64,000 bases of DNA from Streptomyces sp. NBC_01497 (GTDB taxonomy: Bacteria > Actinomycetota > Actinomycetes > Streptomycetales > Streptomycetaceae): assembly GCF_036250695.1 (NCBI RefSeq), contig NZ_CP109427.1, positions 8,370,001-8,434,000 of the forward strand, read 5' to 3'. Numbering within the stretch: position 1 is the first letter of the stretch; each line of letters starts with the position of its first letter. Below, piece after piece: positions 55,361 to 64,000 of the stretch. The position numbers and the translations under genes are program-made. The notes under the pieces were generated by a model. The model saw nothing but the letters and a program-made list of their open reading frames with translations, did no database searches and was not told where the DNA came from.

Positions 55361-56389
55361 CGATGACCTCACACTTCGACACGGGTACGGCAGCGGGAAT
55401 CGGCGTGGGTGCTCCCGCCGTGAGACCGATCCGACCCCGGCGCCTTCGCTCTCGGAGGCGGGGGAGTGGTGAGCGGTGGGAGGCGTCCCGCCGTCGTGGG
55501 GTATGCGCACAGCTCGTGCGATCCGGTGGGTTGAGACGATTCAATCGGCGGGCACAGGCTAGCTGGAGAGGCGGGCGAGGGCAACGAGTTGGGTGAGGTG
55601 GAGCGGGACTGCCGGTGGGGTCGGGCCGTCTCGCCCTGCCCCGGCGCGGCTCCGGGCGGCTCGGCCGGCCTCGGGCCGTCGCGGCACAGCCTGTCCCGGG
55701 ATCGTCGCGGTCCGGCTGCCCCTACCGACGGCGCACACGTTCGCAGTAGCCCGGACCCACCGGGGCGTCCCGCCGCCCGGGTCCGACCAGTCGCAATCCG
55801 GGGAGACCGATGGAGAGGTGGTCAGAGGCCTCGGTGCCGACTGCGGCGATGCCGGGCGGCCCGACGGGGGGAGGCGACCCGGCCATGGCCGGACGGGTCG
55901 GAGCGTCCGGAAGGCATTGCGCCCGGCCTCGCTGCGGAAGCCCAGCGCCGGACCCGGGTTCTGGGCACATGGCGCCGCTGTCGGCCGGGTCCGGAGTGGG
56001 CATGACGAAGTGGCCGAATCGCTGTACGCGTGCGCCGGGCAGGCATGAGGCGGGAGGTGGCGAACCCGTGTTCTGAACGGATGTCAGGGCAAGCCGACCG
56101 GGCAGGTCGGCGTTGATCGCCCAGCCCTGGTGGGAGCGCGAGCTGGGGGCAGGTGCTGGGGCCGGTCGAGCGGTGCGCAGGGCTTGGAGCGCGCCTCCGT
56201 CCGAACCACCGGCCGTTGGCCTTCGCGCCGGCCCGGTGCTGGATGCGCATGGGGAGTTAGCTGCCTGGCCGCGGCGCCGCCCGTGCGAGCAGCGTGGTCA
56301 GGTGCGCGCGGTTCCATCGGGCTCGCTCTGACCACGGCAATATTCATGACCGAGTTGCATTTTTAACCTAGTAACGTTTTTATGGCGGC
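55361..56389. other. 1-kb gap, no gene recognised
   Basis: Between the GH106 gene and the NmrA-type gene. Most is GC-rich with no credible frame. The last 60 bases before 56390 are AT-rich (GAGTTGCATTTTTAACCTAG region) and probably hold the NmrA-type gene's promoter. Confidence 0.5.
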
Positions 56390-57265
56390 ATGAACCAGAC
56401 AGACACTCCCCCCGTGCTCGTCATCGGCGGGACGGGCCGGGTCGGCCGCGCGGTCATCGAACAACTCCTTGAGGCGGACGTGCCGGTCCGCGCCCTCTCT
56501 CGTCGCTTCGAGGTGGCGGCGACGCTGCCGGCGCAGGTTGAGTTCTTCACCGGCGACCTCACCGTGCCCGAGTCGCTCGACCCGGCCTTGAAGGGCGCCG
56601 GGGCGGTCTTCCTCGTCTGGACCGTCCCGCCGCGGACCGCCGCGGCGGTCGTCGAGCGGCTGGCAGCTCACGTGCGGCGGGTCGTCTTCCTCTCCTCCCC
56701 GCACCAAACGCCGCACCCCTTCTTCCAGCAGCCCAATCCCATGGCGGTGCTGCACGCCGGCATCGAGCGGCTCATCGCATCCACCGCACTTGAGTCGACG
56801 ATCATCCGGCCGGGAATGCTCGCGTCGAACTCGCTGGCCTGGTGGGCGTCCGCGATCCGGTCCGGCGAGGTTGTCCGGTGGCCTTACGGGGCTGTCGAGA
56901 CGGCACCGGTCGACGACCGCGACGTCGCGGCTGTCGCGGCGCGGACGCTCTGTCAGGACGCGTACGCCGGAGGCGACTACGTCCTTACGGGACCCGAGTC
57001 GCTGACCCAGGCCACGCAGGTGGGCGTCATCGGTGACGTCCTGGGGCACCGGATCGCATTCGAGGACATGACGCCGGACGAGTTCCGGAGCCTGTCGCAG
57101 GGCACGGCGCCCTCGGTTGTCGACATGCTGCTCGCTGCGTGGAGCGCGGCGGTCGGACAGCCCGCGTACGTCACCACTGCCGTGGCCGACATCCTCGGGA
57201 CGGCGCCGCGAACGTATCGCCAGTGGGTGGCCGACCACGCCACCGCGTTCACGCAGGGCTCGTAG
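56390..57265 (+). CDS. NmrA-type NAD(P)H-binding oxidoreductase
   Basis: 291 aa atypical SDR. GGTGRVGRAV (residues ~14-23) is the Rossmann loop; VFLVWTVPPRTAAAVVERLA, RRVVFLSSPHQTPHP, STIIRPGMLASNSLAWW and VDDRDVAAVAARTL follow the NmrA/azoreductase-like order. It lacks a clear YxxxK pair, as usual for NmrA-like sensors and quinone-type reductases. The preceding 18 nt give only a weak ribosome binding site. Followed at once by the relic of a FAD monooxygenase, maybe an old operon partner. Confidence 0.88.
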   Translation: MNQTDTPPVLVIGGTGRVGRAVIEQLLEADVPVRALSRRFEVAATLPAQVEFFTGDLTVPESLDPALKGAGAVFLVWTVPPRTAAAVVERLAAHVRRVVFLSSPHQTPHPFFQQPNPMAVLHAGIERLIASTALESTIIRPGMLASNSLAWWASAIRSGEVVRWPYGAVETAPVDDRDVAAVAARTLCQDAYAGGDYVLTGPESLTQATQVGVIGDVLGHRIAFEDMTPDEFRSLSQGTAPSVVDMLLAAWSAAVGQPAYVTTAVADILGTAPRTYRQWVADHATAFTQGS

Positions 57266-57267
57266 TC

Positions 57268-57455
57268 TCGTGATACCGCCGAACGGCGAGGGCGCCAACC
57301 TGGCCATGCTCGACGGATCCGAACTCGGTGAGTCGTTCGCCGCGCACCCGGACGACATCGAGGGCGCGTTCGCCGTTTACGAGCAGCCGATTGTTCGGCC
57401 GCAGCACCGCTGTCGCCGAGGAGGAGGCCGCGACCTCGGACGACACCGCGATCGC
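57268..57455 (+). pseudogene. FAD monooxygenase C-terminal relic
   Basis: IPPNGEGANLAMLDGSELGE, SFAAHPDDIEGAFAVYEQPI, then in another frame LFGRSTAVAEEEAATSD. This is the FAD-binding end (GEGANLAMLDGAELxxALAAHPxDxxAALxxYE) of TetX/PHBH-type monooxygenases. Only ~60 residues survive, with a frameshift at ~57390. Confidence 0.65.
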
Positions 57456-57519
57456 AGGTGGGCGTCGAGAACTGGCGTCGGGCGCAGGTGCAGGCGCTGC
57501 GCTACCCCTGACCCGGCCG

Positions 57520-57934
57520 GAGGCGCTGCATCACCGCGAGTTCGAGTGCGCGGTGCGGGACCTGCTGGAGCGTGACGGCTGCCGGGACGCGGCACGAGTC
57601 GGTGGGGTGAACGATAGGGGAGCGGACGTCATCGCCACGGAACCGCTGGGCCGGTGCTGGGTCATCCAGTGCAAGCACCGCCAAGGGGGCCTGTCGGGCA
57701 AGCCGGTCGGTACACCGGATCTACAGGTCCTCAACGGCACGGCCCGGCAGTTGCACGGCGTCGGCATCGCCGTCCTGCTCATGAACGGCCGCTACACCAA
57801 GGGGTGCCTGCCGCCTGGCCAAGAGCCAGCGCCTGCACCTGGTCGACCGCCGCACGCTGGGGGAGCGGGCGGTCGGCTCCCCACCGCCGTGGGATCTGCT
57901 GCGACAGCTCCCGCCGCCGCGCGAGGCGTCGTAG
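57520..57934 (+). pseudogene. Mrr-type restriction endonuclease relic
   Basis: FECAVRDLLERDGCRDAARV, GGVNDRGADVIATEPLGRCW, VIQCKHRQGGLSG and DLQVLNGTARQLHGVGIAVL: the Mrr_cat domain with the D...QxK site (GADVI..QCK). Near 57810 the frame slips to LAKSQRLHLVDRRTLGERAV, GSPPPWDLLRQLPPPREAS and a stop at 57934, the natural C-terminus. The membrane/N-terminal part is absent. Confidence 0.7.
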
Positions 57935-58303
57935 CTGACGTAGCACCACCTGACGGTCCTGAGCGGGCCTTCGGCACGGGCAGCCCTCTGCGGTATCGGT
58001 CTGGCCTCGCAGGATGGCGCCGGCCACTGAGGCAGAGCGGATCGCGACCGAACGACGGCGGTGCGGCGCGGCCTGATGGATCTGGACCCCGACGCGCCTG
58101 CGGCCCATTGCTGCACCCGCCCGGCACAGCACCGGGCTGCCTGTTCATCCGTGTGGGGGCGGCCCGGCGCCCACGGAAGTGGACCCGCCGGCCGCCAGGT
58201 CGACCCGGCTGACCGCCTGAGGCGTAACTCGAACGGCTCGTCTCTGGGTTGCCCCGGGTGGCAGAAGACAAGCTGCCCGGGACGGCGCTGAGGGGCAGTC
58301 ACG
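57935..58303. other. No gene recognised
   Basis: About 370 bases between the Mrr relic and the convergent reductase gene. Confidence 0.5.
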
Positions 58304-58948
58304 TCACTCTCGCCAGAACATGTGGTGCGTCACCCCGCTGGGACTGGGAACGACATCCAGGTGGAATCGGTCGACCAGTTCATCGGGGGACTCCCAGAGT
58401 CGCACGCCGGACCCGAACTTCACCGGCGAGACCGCCACGTGCAGGGTGTCGACGAGGTCGGCGTCGAGAAACTCCCGGATGGTGGTGGCCCCGCCACCGA
58501 GCCGGACATCCCGGCCCTGGGCCGCCTCCTTGGCCTCTCTGAGGACCGTCGCAGGGTCGCCATCGACGAAGTGGAACGTGGTGTCGGAGAGTGTGAGCGA
58601 AGGACGCTTGTGGTGGGTCAGGACGAACACCGGGGTGTGGAAGGGAGGTTCGTCACCCCACCAGCCCTGCCACTCATGGTCCTTCCAGGGCCCGCGCTGG
58701 GGACCGAACTTGTTGCGGCCCATGATCTCGGCGCCGATGTTGCGCGGGTAGTCCCGCGTGAGGTAGTCGTCCAGGCCCCGGCTCCCCCCGGGGTCGGTGC
58801 GCATGGGCCAGCTCGCCGTGGCACCGGCCCAGGCGAACAACCTCTCGGGCTCGACATGACCGAACGGCCTATCGAGGGTCTGGTCCTCACCGGCACCGAT
58901 CCCGTCACTCGAGACGTTGAAGTTCTGGACCCTCAATAGCTGGGCCAT
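58304..58948 (-). CDS. Dihydrofolate reductase family protein (RibD C-terminal fold)
   Basis: 214 aa. LLRVQNFNVSSDGIGAGEDQ, NIGAEIMGRNKFGPQRGPWK, PVFVLTHHKRPSLTLSDTTF, AAQGRDVRLGGGATTIREFL and LVDTLHVAVSPVKFGSGVRL are in the order of YwjB/YyaP-like RibD_C proteins. NADPH-dependent reductase of unknown substrate. ATG 58948 has GGAGG 6 nt upstream and is preferred to the open frame starting at 59008. Confidence 0.9.
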   Translation of the reverse strand: MAQLLRVQNFNVSSDGIGAGEDQTLDRPFGHVEPERLFAWAGATASWPMRTDPGGSRGLDDYLTRDYPRNIGAEIMGRNKFGPQRGPWKDHEWQGWWGDEPPFHTPVFVLTHHKRPSLTLSDTTFHFVDGDPATVLREAKEAAQGRDVRLGGGATTIREFLDADLVDTLHVAVSPVKFGSGVRLWESPDELVDRFHLDVVPSPSGVTHHMFWRE

Positions 58949-59481
58949 GCGTTCCTCCTGTGATGGGGCGATACCAGTGGTGAGACTCTCCGGGCCAGGT
59001 AATCTCATCGCCGCCTCCGTGACTGCTCAGAACTCGGTCAACCAGCGTACTGACCTCTGAGGTTCACGCAGTTGGGCCGATACCCGTGGTGAAGCGCCGT
59101 GGTGAGGCGCGTCACCTGCGGAGCCTTGGTCGATTCGCTGGTTCGTCGAGGAAGCCTGAAGGAGCTGTCGCAGACGGCTGCGGGCGCATGCGGTCACGTC
59201 ATTTCTTGGGCTCTGGCGCAACGTCTGTGGTAGCGGCAGGCCGAGTACGGAGTTCAGATCGGAGATAGTCCAGTACGGGTGGTAAAGGCGAGCGGCCAGT
59301 CGTCTGCTGTCGGCCGCCCGTTCAACAAGCGCTACGCCGCGTCGACTGCTTGCCTGCTGAGTTCCTCGAAGGAGACGCCCCAGCTCTCCCCCCAGGTATC
59401 CAGGTTGTGCGCGCAGTGCACACGCCGCACGAACAGCGACGAGGGGTGAGGTGGCTGCGGGACCGGGCGTGGTGTCTTTGG
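58949..59481. other. Gap, no gene recognised
   Basis: About 530 bases. A minus-strand frame near 59380-59430 (AQPGYLGGELGRLLRGTQQA) looks protein-like but is not assigned; likely another relic. Confidence 0.4.
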
Positions 59482-59979
59482 TCAGTCTTCGCTCTCGGGT
59501 GGGGTGCCGCCGGCGGCGACGGCGTCGAACTGTGTGCTCAGGTCGCTGGTCAGGCGGGTCAGCAGGCGGATGAGCTCGGCGCGGTCGTGGTCCGGCCACT
59601 GGGCGAGCGCTGCGGCGAACCATCCGTTGACGATGGTGGTGTAGCGGTCGACGATCCGCCGCCCGGAGGGTGTCAGGGCGATCAGGCGGGCCCTTTGGTC
59701 CTCGGGGTCGGTAACGCGCTTGATGATCGCCCGCTTTTCCAGGCTGTTGAGGTGGCGCGTGACGTGAGGTCCGACGACCTGCATGCGGGTGGCGATCTCG
59801 CCGACCCGCAGCGGGTGTTCGGCGGCGTTCAGGAGGACCAGAATCGTCATGGCAGGCCGGTCCAGTGCCAGCCCGGCGTCCTGGACGGCCTGCTCGTAGA
59901 GCTGTCCGCGATTGAGCAGGGTCCGCAGCTGCAGCAAGTGCGGCAGCAGTCCGGTGGTCGCGTCGCTGAGCGGATCCAT
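59482..59979 (-). CDS. MarR family transcriptional regulator
   Basis: 165 aa. LDRPAMTILVLLNAAEHPLR, VGEIATRMQVVGPHVTRHLN, SLEKRAIIKRVTDPEDQRAR, LIALTPSGRRIVD give a textbook MarR winged helix. ATG 59979 has AAGGGAG 7 nt upstream; GTG 59985 would sit 1 nt from it. Divergent from the FAD monooxygenase, with one palindrome in front of each gene, so it most likely represses both itself and the monooxygenase. Confidence 0.92.
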   Translation of the reverse strand: MDPLSDATTGLLPHLLQLRTLLNRGQLYEQAVQDAGLALDRPAMTILVLLNAAEHPLRVGEIATRMQVVGPHVTRHLNSLEKRAIIKRVTDPEDQRARLIALTPSGRRIVDRYTTIVNGWFAAALAQWPDHDRAELIRLLTRLTSDLSTQFDAVAAGGTPPESED

Positions 59980-59998
59980 GTCCACACTCCCTTAATGG

Positions 59999-60015
59999 AT
60001 ACCTAACCTAGGTAT
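59999..60015. promoter_or_regulatory. MarR operator 1
   Basis: ATACCTA-ACC-TAGGTAT: a perfect 7-bp inverted repeat with 3-bp centre, 20 bp before the MarR start. Confidence 0.8.
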
Positions 60016-60069
60016 ATTATCTCCTCCGGAAGCCGACCTCGTGGGGGGATCGGACCGCCGTCATTTATG

Positions 60070-60086
60070 ATACCTAAGGTAGGTAA
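60070..60086. promoter_or_regulatory. MarR operator 2
   Basis: ATACCTA-AGG-TAGGTAA: the same palindrome with one mismatch, 9 bp before the monooxygenase ATG at 60095. Confidence 0.8.
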
Positions 60087-60094
60087 TCAACGTC

Positions 60095-60326
60095 ATGAAC
60101 GAGCCCACTCGCACCACCGCGAAGGTGACCACGACCGACGTCCTGATCATCGGCGCCGGCCCCACCGGCCTGACCCTGGCCTGCGACCTGGCCCGACGCG
60201 GTGTCAGCTTCCTCCTCCTGGAACGCTCCACCACGCCCAGCACCGCCTCCCGCGCCAAGACCATCCAGCCCCGCACCATGGAAATCGCCGACGACCTCGG
60301 CGTAGCCGGGCGCGTCCTGACCGAGG
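60095..60326 (+). pseudogene. FAD-dependent monooxygenase, 5' part (split by IS21)
   Basis: MNEPTRTTAKVTTTDVLIIG, AGPTGLTLACDLARRGVSFL, LLERSTTPSTASRAKTIQPR: the GxGxxG FAD-binding start of aromatic-ring (PHBH-type) monooxygenases. The gene is cut after codon 77 by the IS21 element at 60327-62689. Joining 60326 to 62695 keeps the frame (..RVLTEGRVNVPTRRYDGERV..). As it stands the protein would end shortly inside the IS. Confidence 0.88.
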
Positions 60327-60380
60327 TGTCGGCGTACGGCTTTAGCTCCCCAGTTGCGTACAGACGAACGTCCCCAGGTG

Positions 60381-61151
60381 TCAGGCCACTTCGGTCTCTC
60401 GCTCGAGGGCCTTGAGGCGGTTCTTCAGCCGGTAGCTGTTGCCGTTGATGGGGACTACTTCGCAGTGGTGGAGGAGGCGGTCGAGGATCGCGGTGGCGAG
60501 GACTTCGTCGCCGAAGACCTGGCCCCATTCGCTGAAGGTCTTGTTCGAGGTGAGGATGATCGAGCCCTTCTCGTAGCGCTTGGAGATCACTTGGAAGACC
60601 AGGTTCGCCTCGGCTCGCTCCAGCGGCTGGTAGCCGACTTCATCGACCACCAGGACACTCGGCCGCAGGTAGGAGCCGAGTTTGCTGGTCAATCTGCCGG
60701 CGGCCTCGGCGGTCTTGAGGTTGCGGACCATGTCGTCGAGGCTGGTGAAGTAGATCGAGTAGCCGGCCCGGCAGGCCGCGACCGCCAGCGCGACGGCGAT
60801 GTGTGTTTTGCCGACTCCGGGCGGCCCGAGCAGGGCCACGTTCGCCTTGGCCTCGACGAACGACAGGGTCGCGAGGTCCTTGATCTTGCGCGGGTCGAGC
60901 TCGGGCTGGAAGGAGAAGTCGTATTCGTCGAGCGTCTTGTGGTGCGGCAGTTTCGAGGTCCTCAGGCCGCTGCGGAAGCGCCGGTCGTCGCGGACGGCGA
61001 GTTCCTCGGAAAGCACCAGGTCGAGGAAGTCGAGATAGCCCATCTTCGCCTCATCCGCCCGCCGGGTGTACTCGTTGACGGCTTCGGCCAGGTGGGGCAG
61101 GCCGAGCTTGGCGGCCGTGGTGCGGATGCGGTTGCCGGTCAGCTCGCTCAA
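60381..61151 (-). CDS. istB: IstB-like ATP-binding transposition helper
   Basis: 256 aa AAA+ ATPase. Walker A GPPGVGKT at 109-116, Walker B VLVVDEVG at ~166-173, LTSNKTFSEWGQVFGDEVLA (sensor region) and LLHHCEVVPINGNSYRLK near the end. IstB loads and orients the IstA transposase on target DNA. Start ATG overlaps the istA stop (ATGA). Full length, no damage. Confidence 0.95.
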   Translation of the reverse strand: MSELTGNRIRTTAAKLGLPHLAEAVNEYTRRADEAKMGYLDFLDLVLSEELAVRDDRRFRSGLRTSKLPHHKTLDEYDFSFQPELDPRKIKDLATLSFVEAKANVALLGPPGVGKTHIAVALAVAACRAGYSIYFTSLDDMVRNLKTAEAAGRLTSKLGSYLRPSVLVVDEVGYQPLERAEANLVFQVISKRYEKGSIILTSNKTFSEWGQVFGDEVLATAILDRLLHHCEVVPINGNSYRLKNRLKALERETEVA

Positions 61152-62566
61152 GACGTGTCCTTGCTCTGGGAACGGGTGGTGAAGGGGCGGGTGCCGGTCA
61201 GCTCGTCATAGACCGACAACGGCCGGCGTCCGACCTCGATCCGGCTGGCCGCGGCCCTGTTCAACAGGGCCTGCAGCGGCCCGGATTCCTCACTGCGGGG
61301 ACGCCCTTGGCGGGGTTGGAGCGGGATGTCGCCGGTGGTCGTCCGGCGCCCCTTGCCGGTGGGGAGGCCGTCCCAGTGCTTCTCCTCGACGACCCGCGCT
61401 CCGCGGCCGACCGCCCGCGGGTGCATGGCCAGCAAGGTCTCGCCGCTGGTATCGGGGGCGGTCGAATACAGCATGACCTGCGACTTCGTAGCGCGGATCT
61501 CGATCAGCTGGCGGGGTCGGACCTTGCGGGCGGGTACTGAGTAGAGGTTGCCGCCGAAGGCCACCAGGCAGTCCTTGCCGACCGGTCGCAGATGCCTTTC
61601 GGCCACCAGATACGGGGTGGGCGGCAACGGTCGTAGAGCCGCGTGATCGCGGGCAGCCCGCTCGCCGATGACTTCCCGGTGCGTCTTGTGGATCTGAGCC
61701 CGCCGGTGCGGCACCCACGCGGTGAACGCGGCGTCCATCTCATCGGTGGAGGAGAAGGCCCGCCCGGACAGAACATGATCACGGACGATCAGAACCTGGC
61801 GTTCGACCCGGCCTTTTCCGGTGGGCCGGTAGGCAGCCAGCACGTCGATGTCGAAGTCGTAGTGGCCGGCGAATCCGGCCGCCTCCGGATGCAGGGGAAC
61901 CGCCTCACCAGGAGCGACGTGGCGGCGGACGACGGTCTTGGTGCGGTCGTAGACGATCGTCATCGGCGCCCCGCCGAAGTGCGCGAACGCCCGCCGGTGG
62001 CAGTCGAAGAACGTCTGCAGGTCCTGGCTGCTGGTAAAACAGCAGAACGGATCTCGCGAGTACGACAGGACCATGTGGAAGGAGTAGACCTTCGGGATGC
62101 CCATATGCGCGAGGATCTTCCCCTCGTCACCCCAGTCGACCTGGGCCTGGGCCCCCGGGATCACCTCGAACCGGCGGTGCATGCCCGCCAGTTCCCGCGG
62201 CGTGATCCCCAGTTCCTCGGCGACCCTCGGGCGGGCTTTCTGAACGTAGAGCTTGACCCGCTGATAGTTGCCCGTGAACCCGTACTCCCTGGCCAGCCGC
62301 TCGTGGATGACCGCGGCCTTCATCAAGATCTCTGCCCGGAGCATCGAATCGATCAGCGGCGCGAACTCGTCGATCACCCTCGCCAACGACCGCCCGTTCG
62401 TCGACCGCCGCGGCGGAGTCGCCGGCCCCGGTGCCGAGAGGTACTTGCGGACCGTCTTGCGGTCCAGCCCGGTCTCCCTGGAAATCTCCGACAGGCTCAT
62501 CGCCCCGGACTCCAAGAGGCCACGAAAACGCCGCAGTTCCAACCAGCGACGTGGATCCAAAACCAT
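61148..62566 (-). CDS. istA: IS21 transposase IstA
   Basis: 472 aa. N-terminal HTH (MSLSEISRETGLDRKTVRKY), then the DDE integrase domain: Asp144 (VDWGDEG), Asp207 (VYDRTKT) and Glu255 (GKGRVERQ), and a C-terminal beta domain (LVAFGGNLYSVPARKVRPRQ). ATG 62566 with AAGGGTGG upstream was preferred to GTG 62590. Intact, so the element may be active. Confidence 0.95.
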   Translation of the reverse strand: MVLDPRRWLELRRFRGLLESGAMSLSEISRETGLDRKTVRKYLSAPGPATPPRRSTNGRSLARVIDEFAPLIDSMLRAEILMKAAVIHERLAREYGFTGNYQRVKLYVQKARPRVAEELGITPRELAGMHRRFEVIPGAQAQVDWGDEGKILAHMGIPKVYSFHMVLSYSRDPFCCFTSSQDLQTFFDCHRRAFAHFGGAPMTIVYDRTKTVVRRHVAPGEAVPLHPEAAGFAGHYDFDIDVLAAYRPTGKGRVERQVLIVRDHVLSGRAFSSTDEMDAAFTAWVPHRRAQIHKTHREVIGERAARDHAALRPLPPTPYLVAERHLRPVGKDCLVAFGGNLYSVPARKVRPRQLIEIRATKSQVMLYSTAPDTSGETLLAMHPRAVGRGARVVEEKHWDGLPTGKGRRTTTGDIPLQPRQGRPRSEESGPLQALLNRAAASRIEVGRRPLSVYDELTGTRPFTTRSQSKDTS

Positions 62567-62694
62567 CGCCGACCACCCTTCGCCACCCACACCGACATGC
62601 AGCAGAGTGCCGAAAGCGGCCCCTCAACACGTCAAGAACTGGGGACGTTCATCCGTACGCGGGTGGGGACGTTCATGTGTACGCCGACACGAGG

Positions 62695-64000
62695 GCCGGG
62701 TGAACGTCCCCACCCGCCGCTACGACGGTGAGCGGGTGGTCTCAGAGGCGGTGGAACTCGCCGGAGGGATGCACACCACGGACGCCCCCTACCCGCCGGT
62801 CTGGCTTTCCCAGCCGCGGTTCGAGCACATCCTGCGCGAGCGCCTGGCCGAGCTCGGCGGAACCATCCGCTGGGGAAGCCAGGTCACCGACCTCCAGCAG
62901 GACGACGACGGCGTCACCGCCACCATCGAGACCACGGCCGGGCCCGACGCGGGCGTAAGCGTCGTCCACGCCCGCTACGTCGTCGGTGCCGACGGCGGAC
63001 GCAGCACCGTCCGCGCACTGGCCGGCATCGCACTGCACGGCACCTCCCTGACCGACCAGCGCTGGCACCTGGGCGACGTACGCGTCACCGGCCTCTCCCG
63101 CCACTGCCAGCACCTGTGGACCAGCAAGAAGGACGGCCTACTGTCCCTGTTCCCGCTGCCCGGAACCGACCTGTGGCAGTTCCAGGCCTCCATTCCCGCC
63201 GACCGGGCCGAGCCCGAGGAGCCGTCGCTTGAGCTGTTCCGCCGCATCTTCACCGAGCGCGCAGGAGTCCCCGGCGTGGTCATCCAGGACGTCTCATGGC
63301 TCTCCCTCTACCGGATCAACGTGGTCCTGGCTGACCACTACCGCTCCGGGCGGATCCTCCTGGCCGGCGACGCGGCGCACATCCACTCCCCAGCCGGCGG
63401 CCAGGGCATGAACACCGGCATCCAGGATGCCTACAACCTCGGCTGGAAGTTCGCCGCCCTCCTCGACGGCGCGGACCCGGCCCTGCTCGACACCTACGAG
63501 CACGAACGCCGCCCCGTCGCCCGCAACGTCCTGGACGACAGCACAACCCGCCTGGAAAACGTGATGCGCGCGGCAGCCGAGAGCGAAGGCGCCTCCGCCC
63601 AGCAGGGGCTCACCGACGACCACACCACCGGCTTGGGCATCTCCTACGCTGACAGCCCGCTCACCCACGGTCCCGGCGCGGGGGTCCGCGCCCCCGACGC
63701 ACCCTGCCGCGATGCCGAGACCGGCCGCCCCACCCGGCTGTTCGACCTGCTGCGCGGCCCCCACTGGACCCTGCTCTCCTTCGGGGGCACCGTCGTCCAG
63801 CAGGCCCCGGGCGGTCCGCGTATCGTCCGGGTGAGCACCGACCTGGCCGCCAACGATGCCGGCGCCGTCATCGACACCGACGACATCGCCCACCACGCCT
63901 ATGGAGTCACCGGCGACGAACTCGTCCTCATCCGCCCCGACGGCTACATCGCCGCCCGCCGCCCCGCCCACGACCTGCCCGGGGTTCTCGCCCTGGCGGC
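62695..64000 (+). pseudogene. FAD-dependent monooxygenase, 3' part (split by IS21), runs off the window
   Basis: Continues the frame of 60095-60326 after the IS21 element. ARYVVGADGGRSTVRALAGI (DG motif), GRILLAGDAAHIHSPAGGQG, MNTGIQDAYNLGWKFAALLD (GD motif and FAD contact), then a C-terminal thioredoxin-like domain typical of the ~500-aa rifampicin/aromatic hydroxylase group (HWTLLSFGGTVVQQAPG). Open to the window end with no stop or frameshift, so the interruption looks recent. Substrate unknown; MarR control suggests an aromatic or phenolic inducer. Confidence 0.88.

Larger units (their letters stand above)
60327..62689 (-). mobile_element. IS21-family insertion sequence, complete, with 5-bp target duplication
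   Basis: 2363 bp. It starts TGTCGGCGTAC and ends GTACGCCGACA. Each end carries two copies of a GTAC..(A/G)ACGTCCCCA-type repeat, typical of IS21 multiple terminal sites. CGAGG flanks both sides (60322-60326 and 62690-62694). It encodes istA and istB on the minus strand with a 4-nt overlap. Confidence 0.9.

Noticed and set aside
1..64000. tRNA genes and CRISPR arrays
   Set aside because: No TTCGA/TTCAA T-loop arms in a cloverleaf setting and no regularly spaced repeats of 23-37 bp were seen by eye; tRNAscan-SE and a CRISPR finder would settle it.

Overview
The window is about 70% G+C, uses GTG/TTG starts freely, and is full of families typical of actinomycetes: MmyB-type HTH regulators, a CU044_5270/sigma pair, DUF6243, DUF4331, SpoIIE-type PP2C phosphatase, mycothiol-type deacetylase. 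It is almost certainly Streptomyces or a close relative. The very high load of gene relics and insertion-sequence debris suggests an accessory (chromosome-arm-like) region rather than the core.

Layout. 1-5.7 kb: an S9 peptidase (cut by the window edge) diverges from an N-acyl-D-amino-acid deacylase that overlaps a class A beta-lactamase-like serine hydrolase; a LysR regulator follows. 5.9-8.6 kb: a fluoride-resistance island of two divergent operons with four crcB (Fluc) genes and one DUF190 gene, each operon led by what reads as a fluoride riboswitch. 8.6-16 kb: an MFS relic, a PP2C phosphatase, an orphan FMN/Fe-S glutamate-synthase-like enzyme, a VOC protein, and an MmyB-type regulator divergent from an aldo/keto reductase. 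16-19.3 kb: a small secreted Cys-containing protein among relics (IS5 transposase, class C beta-lactamase, ROK). 19.3-27.4 kb: a secreted GH97 enzyme with strong terminator, a LmbE-type deacetylase, a YdeI-like protein, a TMEM175-like relic with two in-frame amber codons, and an SDR. 28.7-36 kb: an NmrA relic next to an intact IS5-type element, a sigma factor/CU044_5270 pair, an IS5 relic, a 162-bp MITE-like element that supplies a stop codon, a LURP-one/tubby-like protein, cyclophilin, a heptanucleotide repeat and a split hypothetical gene. 36-45 kb: HxlR regulator/MFS exporter pair, DUF6243, an aminoglycoside phosphotransferase-like kinase, an IS5 relic abutting a decayed NRPS condensation domain - RidA - amidase cassette, and a TIGR00027-type methyltransferase. 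45.8-51.2 kb: SDR and TetR regulator around twin palindromes, DUF202 relic, sulfite-oxidase-type molybdoenzyme, IS5 relic, DUF4331. 51.2-64 kb: MmyB relic, a large Tat-exported GH106 rhamnosidase, an NmrA-type reductase, FAD-monooxygenase and Mrr relics, a RibD/DHFR-like reductase, and a MarR regulator divergent from a FAD monooxygenase split by a full IS21 element.

The best functional stories are the fluoride island, where regulation can be read from the sequence (aptamer 3' strand complementary to the Shine-Dalgarno region in both operons), and the MarR/monooxygenase locus, where twin operators are visible and removing the IS21 element plus one copy of its 5-bp target duplication restores the reading frame exactly. 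No tRNA, rRNA or CRISPR was seen. All homology statements come from reading the sequence; no search was run.
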